From NCBI RefSeq assembly GCF_021347895.1, contig NC_067113.1, forward strand, positions 6,677,489 to 6,741,488: a DNA stretch of 64,000 nucleotides. The letters run 5' to 3'. Source of the stretch: Acanthochromis polyacanthus (taxonomy: Eukaryota; Chordata; Actinopteri; Pomacentridae). Below the pieces are notes generated by a model. The model did no database searches. It saw only the letters and a list, made by a program, of their open reading frames with translations, and was not told the DNA's origin. This document shows positions 1-12,810 of the stretch, one piece after another. The position numbers were made by a program, and so were the translations under genes. Within the stretch, counting starts at the first letter, position 1. Each line of letters opens with the position of its first letter.

Positions 1-193
<193 letters not shown>

Positions 194-837
194 TGAAAGT
201 AGTTGTACACAGCAAAATTGAAGAAACTGAATTTACCAGCTCCCTGGCCTCGCCATACACATACAATATGCAGTTTGAAATTATAATGAGGGCAGATATG
301 GCAATAACATCAACATTCTTAAAGGTTTTTGGTAAAAATGCGTTGTCAATTTTCCACAAAAGTTAGGAAAAGAAGACTTCTCATTTTTAATTTTGCTCTC
401 TAAATGACTGTCAGTAGCAGATTTATTAAGTGTAGCTAACTAACTAATTAAAGCTAGGCTATGTAATGTAGGCCAGAGGTATTGTCCTATTCATCAAGTG
501 CTTTGATACTGAAAAGGAAAAATCTGTTATCTGTGGCAATCACAGGCCTGTAAAAACCTATCAAGTTCAGTACACTTGAATGACTGAATGACCAACCTGC
601 CTGTCTCACTATGTACCTGCACACATCGAAGTCTTCTACAATCCTTGGTAGACACTTTCCTGGAGACAGCAAGCAGATAACAGCAGGGTGGCAGGCACAA
701 TGGATCCACATTTTAATGTTCCACTGAAACTTGCAAGATCGTGCACTGCTAGAACCTGCCAGAGTATCATGTTTGTTTGTGTATTTGTGCGTCTTTCAGT
801 GCTCTTTATTTCACCGTATTTATCTTAGGTTTGTATA

Positions 838-1050
838 CACACGCGGACAAAATTGTTGGTACCCCTCAGTTAAAGAAGGAAAAACCCACAATTCTCACTG
901 AAATCACTTGAAACTCACAAAAGTAACAATAAATAAAAATTTATTGAAAATTAAATAATCAAAAACAGCCATTACTTTTGAATTGTTGATTAACATAATT
1001 ATTTAAAAAAACAAACTAATGAAACAGGCCTGGACAAAAATGATGGTACC
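838..1050 (+). repeat. Left terminal inverted repeat of Tc1 copy A
   Basis: This 213-bp arm begins CACACGCGGACAAAATTG. It carries two related direct repeats. The outer one at about 842-860 reads GGACAAAATTGTTGGTACC and the inner one at about 1032-1050 reads GGACAAAAATGATGGTACC. Two transposase-binding-like repeats per arm define the IR/DR subgroup, as in Sleeping Beauty. The arm matches the reverse complement of 2260-2472. Confidence 0.92.
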
Positions 1051-1116
1051 TCTATAAAAGATTGAAAACTATTTGACCAGAGTGACATGATTAACTCAGG
1101 TGTGTCATTTAATTGA

Positions 1117-2253
<1,137 letters not shown>

Positions 2254-2259
2254 GTTATG

Positions 2260-2472
2260 GGTACCATCATTTTTGTCCAGCCCTATTTCATTAGTTTGTT
2301 TTTTTAAATAATTATGTTAATCAACAATTCAAAAGTAATGGCTGTTTTTGATTATTTAATTTTCAATACATTTTTATTTATTGTTACTTTTGTGAGTTTC
2401 AAGTGATTTCAGTGAGAATTGTGGGTTTTTCCTTCTTTAACTGAGGGGTACCAACAATTTTGTCCACGTGTG
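2260..2472 (-). repeat. Right terminal inverted repeat of Tc1 copy A
   Basis: This 213-bp arm is the reverse complement of the left arm with few mismatches. It starts seven bases after the transposase stop codon and ends CCACGTGTG just before the TA duplication. It carries the same inner and outer direct repeats as the left arm. Confidence 0.92.
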
Positions 2473-3324
2473 TATATTGGTTGTATGAAAAGTTTTGCAA
2501 ATTTGGAGGTTAATTGGTTCCTTTCCGCTGTCTCCCACTGCTTGCTCATAGAGAATCCAAAGGGAACGTTGGATTGTTGGGTTCTATGTTTAGTATTTGT
2601 AAGGTCTTTATTTTGCTATGCTGCGGGCTATGAGATGACATATGTTGTGAAGTGACGCTACATCATTAATCTTGAATAGTTCATTTGTGTGTTTTTAGAC
2701 ATGAGGTAATTTTATGGCGTTGCATTCACCTGTGCCCTTTCTTATGGATTAGTTATTTATTAGTACTCAGACAGTGCACTTTAATGCATTTTGGAGGGCT
2801 GACTGTGGCAATGACAGGCGGGGGTGGGATTTTTGGGGTTTTTTGCTTTCAAAATCTAGCTTACTCGTACTTTTCTACAGTCTTGTATATTGTAGCTTTA
2901 TGGTAAAATAGCCCTATGGATACCATCAAACTCATTGTAGGCAGATCTTATCATCCAGGAATCATCTTGGTAAATGGGCAAAGAGCCATAATGGCAATTT
3001 GATAGGTCACTGGGACATAAAAGGTAGATGTCTGGAATCACCAGTTAACTGTGATCAAAAAATTAAAAACATGTTGTTAACTTAGACTCCAAAAGTAGGG
3101 TTTAAAGGCATTTTTCCCACAGGTTATACTTCTACTACACTTGCGTTCAGTTCACAACCCTGCACTTGCATCAGTGCAACAACACAGTTGGTTGGATGTT
3201 TTCCAGTTCAGCTGTTACAAAGGCTTGAGTAGCTTTATGAGGAGGAGAGGCAGGACATATGTCTTACTGACTCCATGTTTTGGGATTACAGAATTCTCCC
3301 ATATATTTGGGATTCTTTTGGTTT

Positions 3325-3696
3325 TGCACAGTAGCTTGGTGCTTAGTACTTTCACCTTGCAACTGGAATATCCCTGGTTTACGTCCCGGCCTTTCCAAGA
3401 TCTTTCTGCATGGAGTTTCCATGTTCTCCCTATACATGTTTGGGTTTTCTCCAGGTGCTTCAGCTTCCTCCCACAGTTCAAAACCATGCTCATTTGGTAG
3501 CTCTAAATTGTCCATAGGTGTGAATGTTAGTTGATAGTTGATTGTTTGTCTCTATGTGTAGCCCTGTGATAGACTGGTGACCTCTCCACAGTGTCCCCTG
3601 CCTTCACCCTAAGTTAGGTGTGATAGACTCCAGCTCCACCAAGACCCTAGTGAGGATAAGATATGTATATATAATGGATGGATGGATGGATGGATT
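3325..3696 (+). mobile_element. tRNA-headed SINE copy with ATGG-repeat tail
   Basis: The head has a degraded tRNA-like promoter region, with a B-box-like GGTTTACGTCCC at 3376-3387. The body contains phrases common in fish SINEs: GGAGTTTCCATGTTCTCCC, CTTCCTCCCACAGTTCAAAA, GTGATAGACTGGTGACC and GACTCCAGCTCC. It ends in a tandem ATGG tail at 3674-3696. The body resemblance is strong; the exact family name is not certain. It contains ORFs on both strands that are by-products of the repeat. Confidence 0.75.
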
Positions 3697-5615
3697 CTTT
3701 TGGTGGCGAGTCTCTCCTTCCCTCTCTAGCTGACTTTGTTGCTTCCACCTGATTCTTTTTGAAACAAGTGTACCATAAAATCAGGGTTAAAATAAGCACT
3801 TTATGACTACATACAAGTCACTGAGTAAAAAAAACTCAACCTCGAAGTCCCAAGGAAAAAGTTGTATTAGTTGATGATTTACTGGTATAAAAGTCAGGTA
3901 ATGGACGATCCAAATTATTTTTTATTTTACTTCTCTTTTCATTGCTTGATTTTTTCCAATTTAAGAAATGTGTCATCTTACTGTCTACATTGTTTGGACA
4001 TCGTATGTTATAGAGCCCTGTGAATCCATGTCTTTCACCTGTCACACATTACAGTCCTTTTTTTGTATCATCGGACAAAAAAATCAGTTTAGTACAACAC
4101 TTAGAATTCAAGTGATCTGAAAGGAAACTAAACTTTTGCACTTCCTACTGTTTACAAGGCTTTAGAAACCGTGACAGAAGAATTTAGCCAATCACTGGGC
4201 TTTTCATCAACAAATGAAGTATTATATAAATAGTGCAATTGGTTAGACATAGTAATTTCAGTAATGACAGGGAATTTAATTCCTGGTGAACTCAAACATT
4301 TATTTATTATTATTATTTTGCCTTTTTGTGATTTGTGCCTGCTCAAGCTGCAGCGCACTGACTTAGTTAAAAGAGCTTTTATTTATGCTGCACCTTCTGC
4401 CTAAAATCTTTTGTGAATTGATTTAAAATGTTAAAGCCTGATTCCTCTTTAGGAATTGAAGTCACTGCTGTACAATATGAATACACTTCTCAAGGGCTAT
4501 CTTCAACAAGGATTTTGAAACATTACTTGGAGCCTCACAAGCTAATGCAATGAGTTCATGCTGCGTGCCTTGGTCTTGAATGTAACGCTTGGTTGGTGGT
4601 AAGCAAGGTTGCTGGGTGTGCCGCCTTCTGTTAGAGCAGACAAACACTTGGTTGTGTCCATTCCTTCCACTTTTGCTCTGCTGTTTTTGGTTTTGCAAAG
4701 GCTAGAAGAAAAGCAAGACACCCTCCTCATGCAAACAGCTTACTGATGATCATCGAATTCAACAGATGTTCGGAATCATTGGAAGACAGGAAAGAGTGAC
4801 TGGTTTGAGATGTTATCAGCTACCACACATACGCACAACTTTTCACAGTGATTCAACTGCACCTCCTGGGTCATGACCCCCACCAGCACATCAATAACCC
4901 TACTGCAGCCTTTTAGCTGTACATGTACACTCTCTGGCATGAAGAGGATAATATGTATGTCTTCACTCTTTCACAGTAAAACCTATGTCATGGAATCTTA
5001 TGTCTTGACTGTCAGGTGATGACAGATGAGCAACAGGGGCAGGGATAGATGGGAATGGTAGTAAAAACAACAGGGCAGATGTGCTCTTTGGCTGAGTTAG
5101 TCACCTCCCCTCCAGGGATAAAGTGGATGTGAATTTGACTGGGAGTCTTTATTTGATGTGGTGGTGCAGGGCGGAGAAACGCTGTAGCCAGGTGTGGGAA
5201 CATGAAAGGGAGAGTTGACGATAGCGTTACATGTCTTCTCTCTTTTTTCAAGGATGTCAGGTCATGGAGGTACAGTCATGTTGTATATTATGCAGTATGT
5301 CGGGGTGGAAAGAGCACCAAAGTATCCCACCCAGGGACAGGTATTTGTACTGAGTTGAAATTTTATTTAAGTGGAAGTAAATTTTTAAAAAGGAAATGAA
5401 AAAGAACTGCTATACGTATTAGTATTTTGATTAAAAAGCATTTTTACTTAGAGACATGACATTTTTTACGATTAAGTTCAAAAGGACAATATTTTAAAGT
5501 CTGCTTTGTGAAAGCACACGTTATTGAGAGGCTTACATTGTTAATATCAAGACCATCGTGAACCATAATGCAGGAATTTAATTACATCAGCTCATCTTTT
5601 TAACCCAACAATATT

Positions 5616-5995
5616 CACTACCATTCAAAAGTTTGTGCTCACCCAGGTAATTTCATGTTTTCCATGAAAACTCACACATTTATTCATGTACTAACATAAT
5701 TGCACAAGGGTTTTTCTTATCATCAATTAGCCTTTCAACACCATTAGCTAACACAATGTAGCATTAGAACACAGGAGTGATGGTTGCTGGAAATGTTCCT
5801 CTGTACCACTATGCCCTGTATAAACAATAACTGAAACAACTAAAAATTGTAGCTAAGCTAAAGGCAAGGGTTATGTAAACAGAATCTTATCTACTACTAT
5901 TAAAAACAGTCTTTTCTGACCAAATAAATCAAAAAGTACTGCAATACTGCAATGTATTCTGTTGACTTTTTGTGATTTGTTTTAATCCTCACTAT

Positions 5996-6060
<65 letters not shown>

Positions 6061-6272
6061 GTGTTAATAATTTATAATAAAGCTACATAAAATAGAGGGG
6101 ACATTCCATTAAAAATCAGCCGTTTCCTGCTAGAATTGTCATTTACCGCATTAACAATGTCTAGACTTTGTTTCTGATTCATTTAATGTGATCTTCATTG
6201 CAAAAAAATAAAAAATAAATCTTTCAAAAATAAGGACATTTCTAAGTGACCCCAAACTTTTGAACAGTACTC
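5616..6272 (+). mobile_element. Inverted-repeat MITE, copy 1, interrupted
   Basis: It starts CACTACCATTCAAAAGTTTG and ends with the inverted counterpart CCCCAAACTTTTGAACAGTAC. This is the first of eight copies in the window. A foreign stretch of about 285 bp (roughly 5815-6100), including an AC/AT microsatellite, interrupts it just before the conserved TTCCATTAAAAATCAGCC. The ends resemble non-autonomous Tc1/mariner-type elements, but I see no coding capacity. Confidence 0.8.
5999..6060. repeat. (AC)n(AT)n microsatellite
   Basis: About 20 AC units are followed by about 11 AT units. It lies inside the insertion that splits MITE copy 1. Confidence 0.97.
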
Positions 6273-7197
6273 TAAGTTTTGTTCATTTTTAATTAATTGA
6301 ACTGAAAATGTGTAGTTTCTCTTGCAAACTGCAATTTATAAACAAATGAGAGTTCAGTCAAGAAACAAAACAAGCACATTAGCCGAGTGTCTATCAGGCA
6401 TTATTGGAGAGATAAAACCCAAAAGAAAGAAGAAAACTATGTGCTTGTGTTAAATTTAAGACATTTTTTAATCTGTACTTCAGAATTTACTTATTGACCT
6501 CTACAAATGCTTTATTCTTTTTAAGCAATCATTTTACAGGAATAAAGCAATGAAGTACTTTTTAGTTGCTTTTTTCCCCACTGAAGTTTTGTTTTTTTTA
6601 CAAGTTTATTATCAGTGCTATGGGGCTCATCTGGATAATTTATTTGGGGATTAGTCACAGTACTGTAATAAAATATAATTTAAAAATTATATAATATAAA
6701 TTATATCTATTTTTTATTTTAGTTTTTGTAGTCATTTTCTCCAGATTACTTTTATTCCTTTAAATCTTGTTCCCGCAAATAATTTATATTGTTACATGAT
6801 TTTAAATTATGTCTATAATCGTAAGGCAAGTAAGAAAATGTAAGAAAACGTTGCAATGTGAAAGGCCTCATCGTTATCCACAACCCCCCTAATTAGGATA
6901 ATAATTCTAAGCTTCTAAATATCCTTATGTGAAATAAAGTTACTAATCTATTGAATAAGAATGAGAAATTCCATCAGTGAGGAAAGATACTGCAACATAA
7001 TAAAACAAACAAGCAAACAAAAAAAGATCTAACTAAAAGTTAAATTGTAACTACATCAGATTATTGTAATGACAGCACATTTGTTCTAGCCTTCGTGCCT
7101 GAACATATACTTTCTCGCAAATACACCCACCTTGTCAACAGATTTATACTGCATATGCTTTAAAAAATTGGTGTTCACTTGTGTTTGAACACGTGCA

Positions 7198-7233
7198 TAC
7201 ACACACACACACACATGCACGCACACACACACT
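7198..7233. repeat. Imperfect CA microsatellite
   Basis: Two short CA runs are separated by ATGCACG. Nothing else was seen in the surrounding intron sequence. Confidence 0.85.
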
Positions 7234-7459
7234 GCAAGAGAGACGTAATTCAACTCTCTCATATTCTTGTACACAGAGGGAGGTAGATTGATTCCCTGCC
7301 CTGGTGTGAAGCTGATGACTAACAAAACAGCTCTTTTCTCTTTTGGCATCCGACAGCACCGGGGTGGCTGCGGGCTCTAAAAGCACCGATACACTCTGCG
7401 GTTTATTTTTGAACTGTCCAAGGTCATTGTTCACTCTGACAGATCACAAAAGCGGGTGT

Positions 7460-7480
7460 GGGGGGGGGGGGGGGGGGGGG
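7460..7480 (+). repeat. Poly-G run (21 G)
   Basis: There are 21 consecutive G, flanked by further G-rich sequence to about 7500. It can form G-quadruplexes and is prone to sequencing length errors. Confidence 0.9.
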
Positions 7481-7604
7481 TATGTGGAGGGGCTGGGGGG
7501 TCCTCAGTCCCCTGTTCAGCACTAGTGTCAGTGACGTCTTGACCTGCCCATGTGGGGTTATCACTGGCGCACATTGAGTACAGGTGTGGGCAGGCATTAG
7601 TCAC

Positions 7605-7846
7605 TTTGTGGGGACCTAAACCTGCTTAAAAAGTCACATTATTGAGACTCATCTGCCTTACGGGGACAGAAAACAAGTCCCCATCATATAAATCAAGTCA
7701 AATCACATTTTAAGGTGGAGATGTGTTTTGGGGTTAGGGTAAGGTTAGTAGATCATAGCAGTAAGTAAATATGGTCAAGGTTAGAGTAAGCCTCCAGGAA
7801 ATGAATGTAAGTCAATGTAATGTCCTCTGAACTAATGGAAAGACTA

Positions 7847-7850
<4 letters not shown>
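7605..7850 (-). repeat. GTCCCCAC-type dispersed repeat, copy 1
   Basis: It contains TGTGGGGACC, ACGGGGAC, GGTTAGGGTAAGGTTAG and ATGAATGTAAGTCAATGTAATGTCC. The same motifs occur in opposite orientation at 12474-12764. It runs directly into a long GT microsatellite, as copy 2 abuts CA repeats. This is a recurrent teleost repeat type; its class is unknown to me. Confidence 0.7.

Positions 7851-7929
<79 letters not shown>
7851..7929. repeat. (GT)n microsatellite, about 39 units
   Basis: An uninterrupted 79-bp GT run at the edge of the GTCCCCAC-type repeat. Confidence 0.98.
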
Positions 7930-7930
<1 letters not shown>

Positions 7931-9062
7931 TCTCACTGTACCAGGCTCAGGGGTAGGAGGGGTGAAAGGAAGGCTTAAGGATGACAAAGTGCAGGCACTC
8001 TTTGATCCTCAGCCCACATACTACGCTGAAGTGCTTTATAGAGAGGGGGATTATCTTTGATGTCCACCTGAGGACCTCCTGTGCCAAAATTGATCCACAT
8101 TTCTATCACCCACATCTCACACACACTTTCACAGGAGCATGATACGAAAACATGAAGTTTGTTTTTAATGCGTGTATGTTTTTCCAAACTGCTGGTCCTT
8201 TCAGAGCACACTCATTTTAAATCTATAAATGCAGCAGAAAATTAGAGGGCAAGGTCAACCTAAAACAAATGTGTTGTCTCTGTGTGTGTCCCTAGTTTAT
8301 TAGGAACAAAAATGAAATCTCTTTGATTCCCCACATGTGGTTTTTATTTAACAAAACTGATCCTTTAAAACTTTTTGCTTTGTTTTTGACCTGCTTTAAT
8401 TAGAAGAATTTTAAATCCTTATGAAAAATTTCATAACAGTATTTAATTAGAGCAGTGCATTCATAAATTGTTGATGTAACCAACCAAACAAGATAGTGCG
8501 TAACAAGAGAAAATATGTGTAAATATATGTATAGTTAAAATATCACAAATGACCCATTTGCCTCACAATCTGTATGGCGGTAAAGGAGGAAGAATCCTCC
8601 TAGTAATACCAGCGAAATCCTTCTACCAGCACTGACAGTTAATCTATAGATATAGTGTGCACAGAAAATGAATCTTTATTGTGGACCACCACAATGTCAA
8701 AATAAGACATACAAGAGAAAGCAAACCCGAAAAAATATTTTGTACATTACTAAGGTAATGATGATACTATTTTTTGTGGGTGTGTAGGTGTACATGTGTA
8801 TGTACGGCTGTTCCTGTAAATCTGTATGCACTTGTATGTAAGCACTGACACAGGAGAGAGGTACAGAAAATGAAATAATGCATTAATAGTAAACTACAAA
8901 ATCTACAATTTAAATTTGCAAAACTCTAAACACCAAATGTCACAGTAAGTACCAGAACAGCAATATACTCTTATTACTTTATGTGTTAAACATCAATTTT
9001 AATTATTGTTGCTTTCTGAAATATATTTATGAAAATGTATTGGTCAAGTGGCAACATAACAT

Positions 9063-9087
9063 TACACACACACACACACACACACAT
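9063..9087. repeat. (AC)n microsatellite
   Basis: A short AC run followed by ATAC/ATAT-rich sequence. Confidence 0.9.
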
Positions 9088-9224
9088 ACATATATATGCA
9101 TATATTTGTTTGCAGCAATTCCATATGTATTTTTTATAGTTTTGATGTCTTCAGTATAAATGTATAAAATAGTTAAAAACCATTAAATGAAAAAATGTGC
9201 CCACACTGTTGCCTGCTAGTCTGC

Positions 9225-9227
<3 letters not shown>

Positions 9228-9290
<63 letters not shown>
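9228..9290. repeat. (AC)n microsatellite, target of the L2 insertion
   Basis: A 63-bp pure AC run that abuts the ATTCA tail of the L2 LINE. AC units resume on the other side of the LINE at about 12474, so the LINE probably landed inside this array. Confidence 0.95.
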
Positions 9291-9292
<2 letters not shown>

Positions 9293-12200
9293 TCAATTCA
9301 ATTCAATTTTATTTATATAGCGTCAATTACAGTCAACTCGTCTCAAGACGCTTTACAGAACCCAAATGCCTGACCCCCAGAGCAAGCCCAAAGGCGACAG
9401 TGGCAAGGAAAAACACCCTTTTAACAGGGAAGAAACCTCGAGCAGAACCCGGCTCTATATAGGGGGGACCCATCTGCCTGCTGGCCGGGCGGGTTGAGAA
9501 GGACAGAAGAGGGCAAGGGGGAGGGATGGGAGAAGAGGGAGGGGTGGGAAAGCAAGGAAAACACAACACACATTTGGATACATGCATGACAGGATATGTG
9601 ACACAAAGTATAAGCTAACATTGAAAACTGACTCATAATTTACTCTTATGATGTATGGCTCTGACATTAAACATACTCCATATATAGCTAGCAGTAAAAT
9701 TCAAACAGTATGTAAGTTAGCATAACAGTATAGTGAAGGCAATGCAGAGTTGACTGGTGGAAAAAGGGAGTTGGAAGCAGAGGGCTGGAGGAAGGTCAGC
9801 AGCAGCATCCCACAGTGGACATGGTGGAGACTGGACCAGCTGGTGGAACATCAACCGCAGATCTGAAGTATCCAGCTCTGGGACCAGGGACACTCGGAGA
9901 AATAGCACAGGGGGAAACAGAGTGAATGTACTGCAATAACGGTATACATATTAAATGTAAAGGTAGATAGAGAAGGGCTCAGTGCGTCAAGAAAAGTCCC
10001 CCAGCAGCCTATAGGCCTATAGCAGCATGACTAGAGGCAGAACGAAGGGACGTCCAAGAGGGAGTCAGCTGTGCAAATGAAGACACAAGCTGAACCCCTG
10101 TGGGTCACCCAGTCAGCCCCAACTATAAGAGTTGTCAAAAAGGAACGTTGTAAGCCTGGTCTTAAAAATAGAGAGGGTGTCTGCCTCCCGAACCCAAACT
10201 GGGAGCAGGTTCCACAGGAGAGGCGCCTGATAACTGAAGGCTCTGCCTCCCATTCTACTTTTAGAAATTCTAGGAACAACAAGTAAGCCTGCAGCTTGAG
10301 AGCGAAGAGTTCTACTAGGATAATAAGGTACTATCAGATCTTTAAGATATGATGGAGATTGGTTATTAAGAGCTTTATATGTCAGAAGAAGGATTTTAAA
10401 TTCTATTCTGGATTTAACAGGAAGCCAGTGAAGAGAAGCAAGTATAGGGGAAATATGATCTCTTTTGCTAACTCCTGTCAGTACTCTCGCAGCAGCGTTT
10501 TGGATCAACTGTAGCTGTTTGAGAGAGCTATTTGGACAACCCGATAATAAGGAATTGCAATAGTCAAGCCTGGAAGTAACAAAAGCATGAACTAATTTTT
10601 CTGCATCACTCTGAGACAGAATGTTCCTGATTTTTACAATATTACGCAGGTGAAAAAAGGAAGTCCTACAGACTTGCTTTATGTGTGAGTTAAAGGACAT
10701 GTCCTGGTCAAAAATAACTCCAAGATTCCTCACAGTAGTACTGGAGGCCAATGTGATGCCATCCAGAGTAACTATTTGCTTTGAAAGCGAGTTTCTAAGA
10801 TGTTTGGGGCCAAATACAATGACTTCAGTTTTGTCTGAATTTAGCAGTAGGAAGTTAAAAGTCATCCAGGTTTTAATGTCCTTAAGACAATCTTGCAGTC
10901 TAGCTAACTGATCAGTTTCATCTGGCTTCATAGATAAATACAATTGTGTGTCATCTGCATAACAATGGAAGTTAATACAATGCTTCCTAATAATATTGCC
11001 TAAAGGAAGCATGTATAATGTGAAAAGTATCGGTCCTAAGACAGAACCCTGAGGAACTCCATGATTAACTTTAGTATGCTCAGAAGAGTTATTGTTGACA
11101 TGCACAAACTGGAACCTATCTGATAAGTAGGATTTAAACCAGTCCAATGCTGTCCCTTTAATGCCAATTGAATGTTCCAGACGCTGTAATAAAATGTTGT
11201 GGTCGATTGTGTCAAACGCTGCACTAAGATCTAACAAAACAAGTATAGAGACTCTGATGCTATGAGAAGGTCATTAGTAACTTTCACTAGAGCTGTTTCT
11301 GTGCTATGATGCACTCTGAAGCCTGACTGAAACATTTCAAACAAATTATTCCTTTGTAAGTGTTCACATAATTGATTTGCAACTGTTCTTTCCAGAATTT
11401 TAGAGAGAAATGGTAGGTTGGATATCGGTCTATAGTTAGCTAACACATCTGGATCTAAAGTGGGCTTTTTAAGCAAAGGTTTGATGACAGCAACCTTAAA
11501 AGCCTGTGGTACATAGCCTGTTACTAGAGAGAGATTAATCAGATCTAACATTGAAGAATTAATTAAAGGTAAAATCTCCTTGAAGAGTCTAGTTGGGATA
11601 GGATCTAAAAGACATGTTGATGGTTTGGATGTAGAAACTGTTGAAATTAGTTCAGAGAGACATATAGGAGTGAAGAATTCTAAAGATTCATCAGGTCTAA
11701 CAGCCAATTCAAAAGCATCTGTGACATTTGTAGGAAGGGCCAGATTAATTTTATCTCTAATCATAACTATTTTATGTGTAAAGAAGCTCATGAAGTCGTT
11801 ACTGGTTAAAGCTAAAGGAATACAAGGTTCAACAGAGCTCTGACTCTTTGTCAGCCTGGCTACAGTGCTAAAGAGAAACCTAGGGTTGTTCTTGTTCTCA
11901 TCTATTAAAGATGAATAATAAGTTGTCCTGGCATTACGAAGAGCTTTTTTATAGATTACTAGACTATTTTTCCAAGCCACATACACTTCCTCTGAATTAG
12001 TGGAATACCACTTTCTTTCCAGCTTTCGGGATGCCTGCTTTAAAGTCCGCAGCTGGGAATTATACCAAGGAGCAAGTCTTCTCTGAGATATAACTTTCTT
12101 TTTTACAGGTGCAACACTATCAAGAGTTGTACGCAGTGAGGCTGAAGCATTATTAACATAATAATCCACTTCTGTGGGGGTAAAATAATAATATTTGCCT

Positions 12201-12473
12201 TCTGATTTATCAGTAAATGTTGCTGAAGTAAACAGTGAGGGTATTATTTCCTTAAATTTAGATACTGAATTGTCAGACAAACACCTACTGTAATGATAAT
12301 TGTTCTCAGCTGCTGAACAATCCTTTACTTTAAATTGAAACGTTATCATAAAATGGTCAGAAAGAAGAGGGTTCTGGGGAAATACTGTTAACTCTTCAAT
12401 TTCTATGCCATAAGTCAGGACAAGGTCAAGAGTGTGATTAAAACTATGAGTTGGTTTATTTACATGTTGAGAA
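9291..12473 (-). mobile_element. L2-type LINE, 5'-truncated, frameshifted
   Basis: This non-LTR retrotransposon lies antisense to RBKS. Its 3' end is at 9291 with an ATTCA/AATTC tandem tail, followed by the conserved segment TTTATTTATATAGCGTCAAT and GACGCTTTACAGAACCC. A near-identical 3'-only copy lies at 58206-58422. The body encodes the end of the endonuclease and a complete reverse transcriptase, in two frames. The 5' part, including most of the endonuclease, is missing. Confidence 0.88.
10113..12473 (-). pseudogene. L2 LINE endonuclease end plus reverse transcriptase, one frameshift
   Basis: Read on -, 12473 to about 11235 gives the last part of the apurinic endonuclease (HTLDLVLTYGIEIEELTVF, then the SDH motif in NPLLSDHFMITF) and the RT N-terminal region (VIKPLLKKPTLDPDVLANYRP, then FQSGFRVHHSTETALVKV). 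This frame stops at about 11231. The remainder (11237-10113, 374 residues) is in another frame: DLSAAFDTIDHNILL, GVPQGSVLGPILFTLYML, the YADD catalytic box in CYADDTQLYLS, and a complete C-terminus. The shift falls at the TCTCTATACTTG stretch near 11240-11250. The order and motifs match teleost L2. The ORF that seems to start at 12538 runs through a microsatellite and is a chimera, not a real start. Confidence 0.88.
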
Positions 12474-12762
12474 CACACACACACACATACGCTGTGTTTT
12501 TCTATCATTGTGGGGACATACCATTGACTACCATTCATATCTAACCTCTAACCCTTACCCTAACCCTAACCTTAACCCAGACCAAAAGAATGGCTAACCC
12601 TAAAGAAACTTGCACTTTTACTTTTTTCAGTAACAACAACATGGCCAAGAAAACACTGTTTAAACTTGTGGGGACCGGAATGAGGTCCCCACAAGTGACA
12701 TTGTTTTCGGTTTTCCTACAGTTGTGGGGACATTTGGTCCCCACAAGTATAGCCAGCACCTG

Positions 12763-12764
<2 letters not shown>
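12474..12764 (+). repeat. GTCCCCAC-type dispersed repeat, copy 2, with telomere-like stretch
   Basis: It contains GTGGGGACATACCATTGACT, a CTAACCC/TTACCC-rich stretch at 12541-12578, GTGGGGACCGGAATGAGGTC and GGTCCCCACAAG. The telomere-like stretch belongs to the repeat (copy 1 has the complementary GGTTAGGGTAAGG) and is not an interstitial telomere. It lies between two CA runs. Confidence 0.7.

Positions 12765-12810
<46 letters not shown>
12765..12810. repeat. (CA)n(TA)n microsatellite
   Basis: About 17 CA units followed by about 6 TA units, next to the GTCCCCAC-type repeat. Confidence 0.96.

Noticed and set aside
11231..12538. Start codon at 12538 for a 435-residue LINE protein
   Set aside because: The first part is translated from a different repeat and a CA microsatellite (CVCVCV). 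True LINE sequence starts near 12473.
12541..12578. Interstitial telomere (CCCTAA)n
   Set aside because: Units are irregular, and the other copy of the same dispersed repeat has the matching GGTTAGGGTAAGG. It belongs to that repeat.
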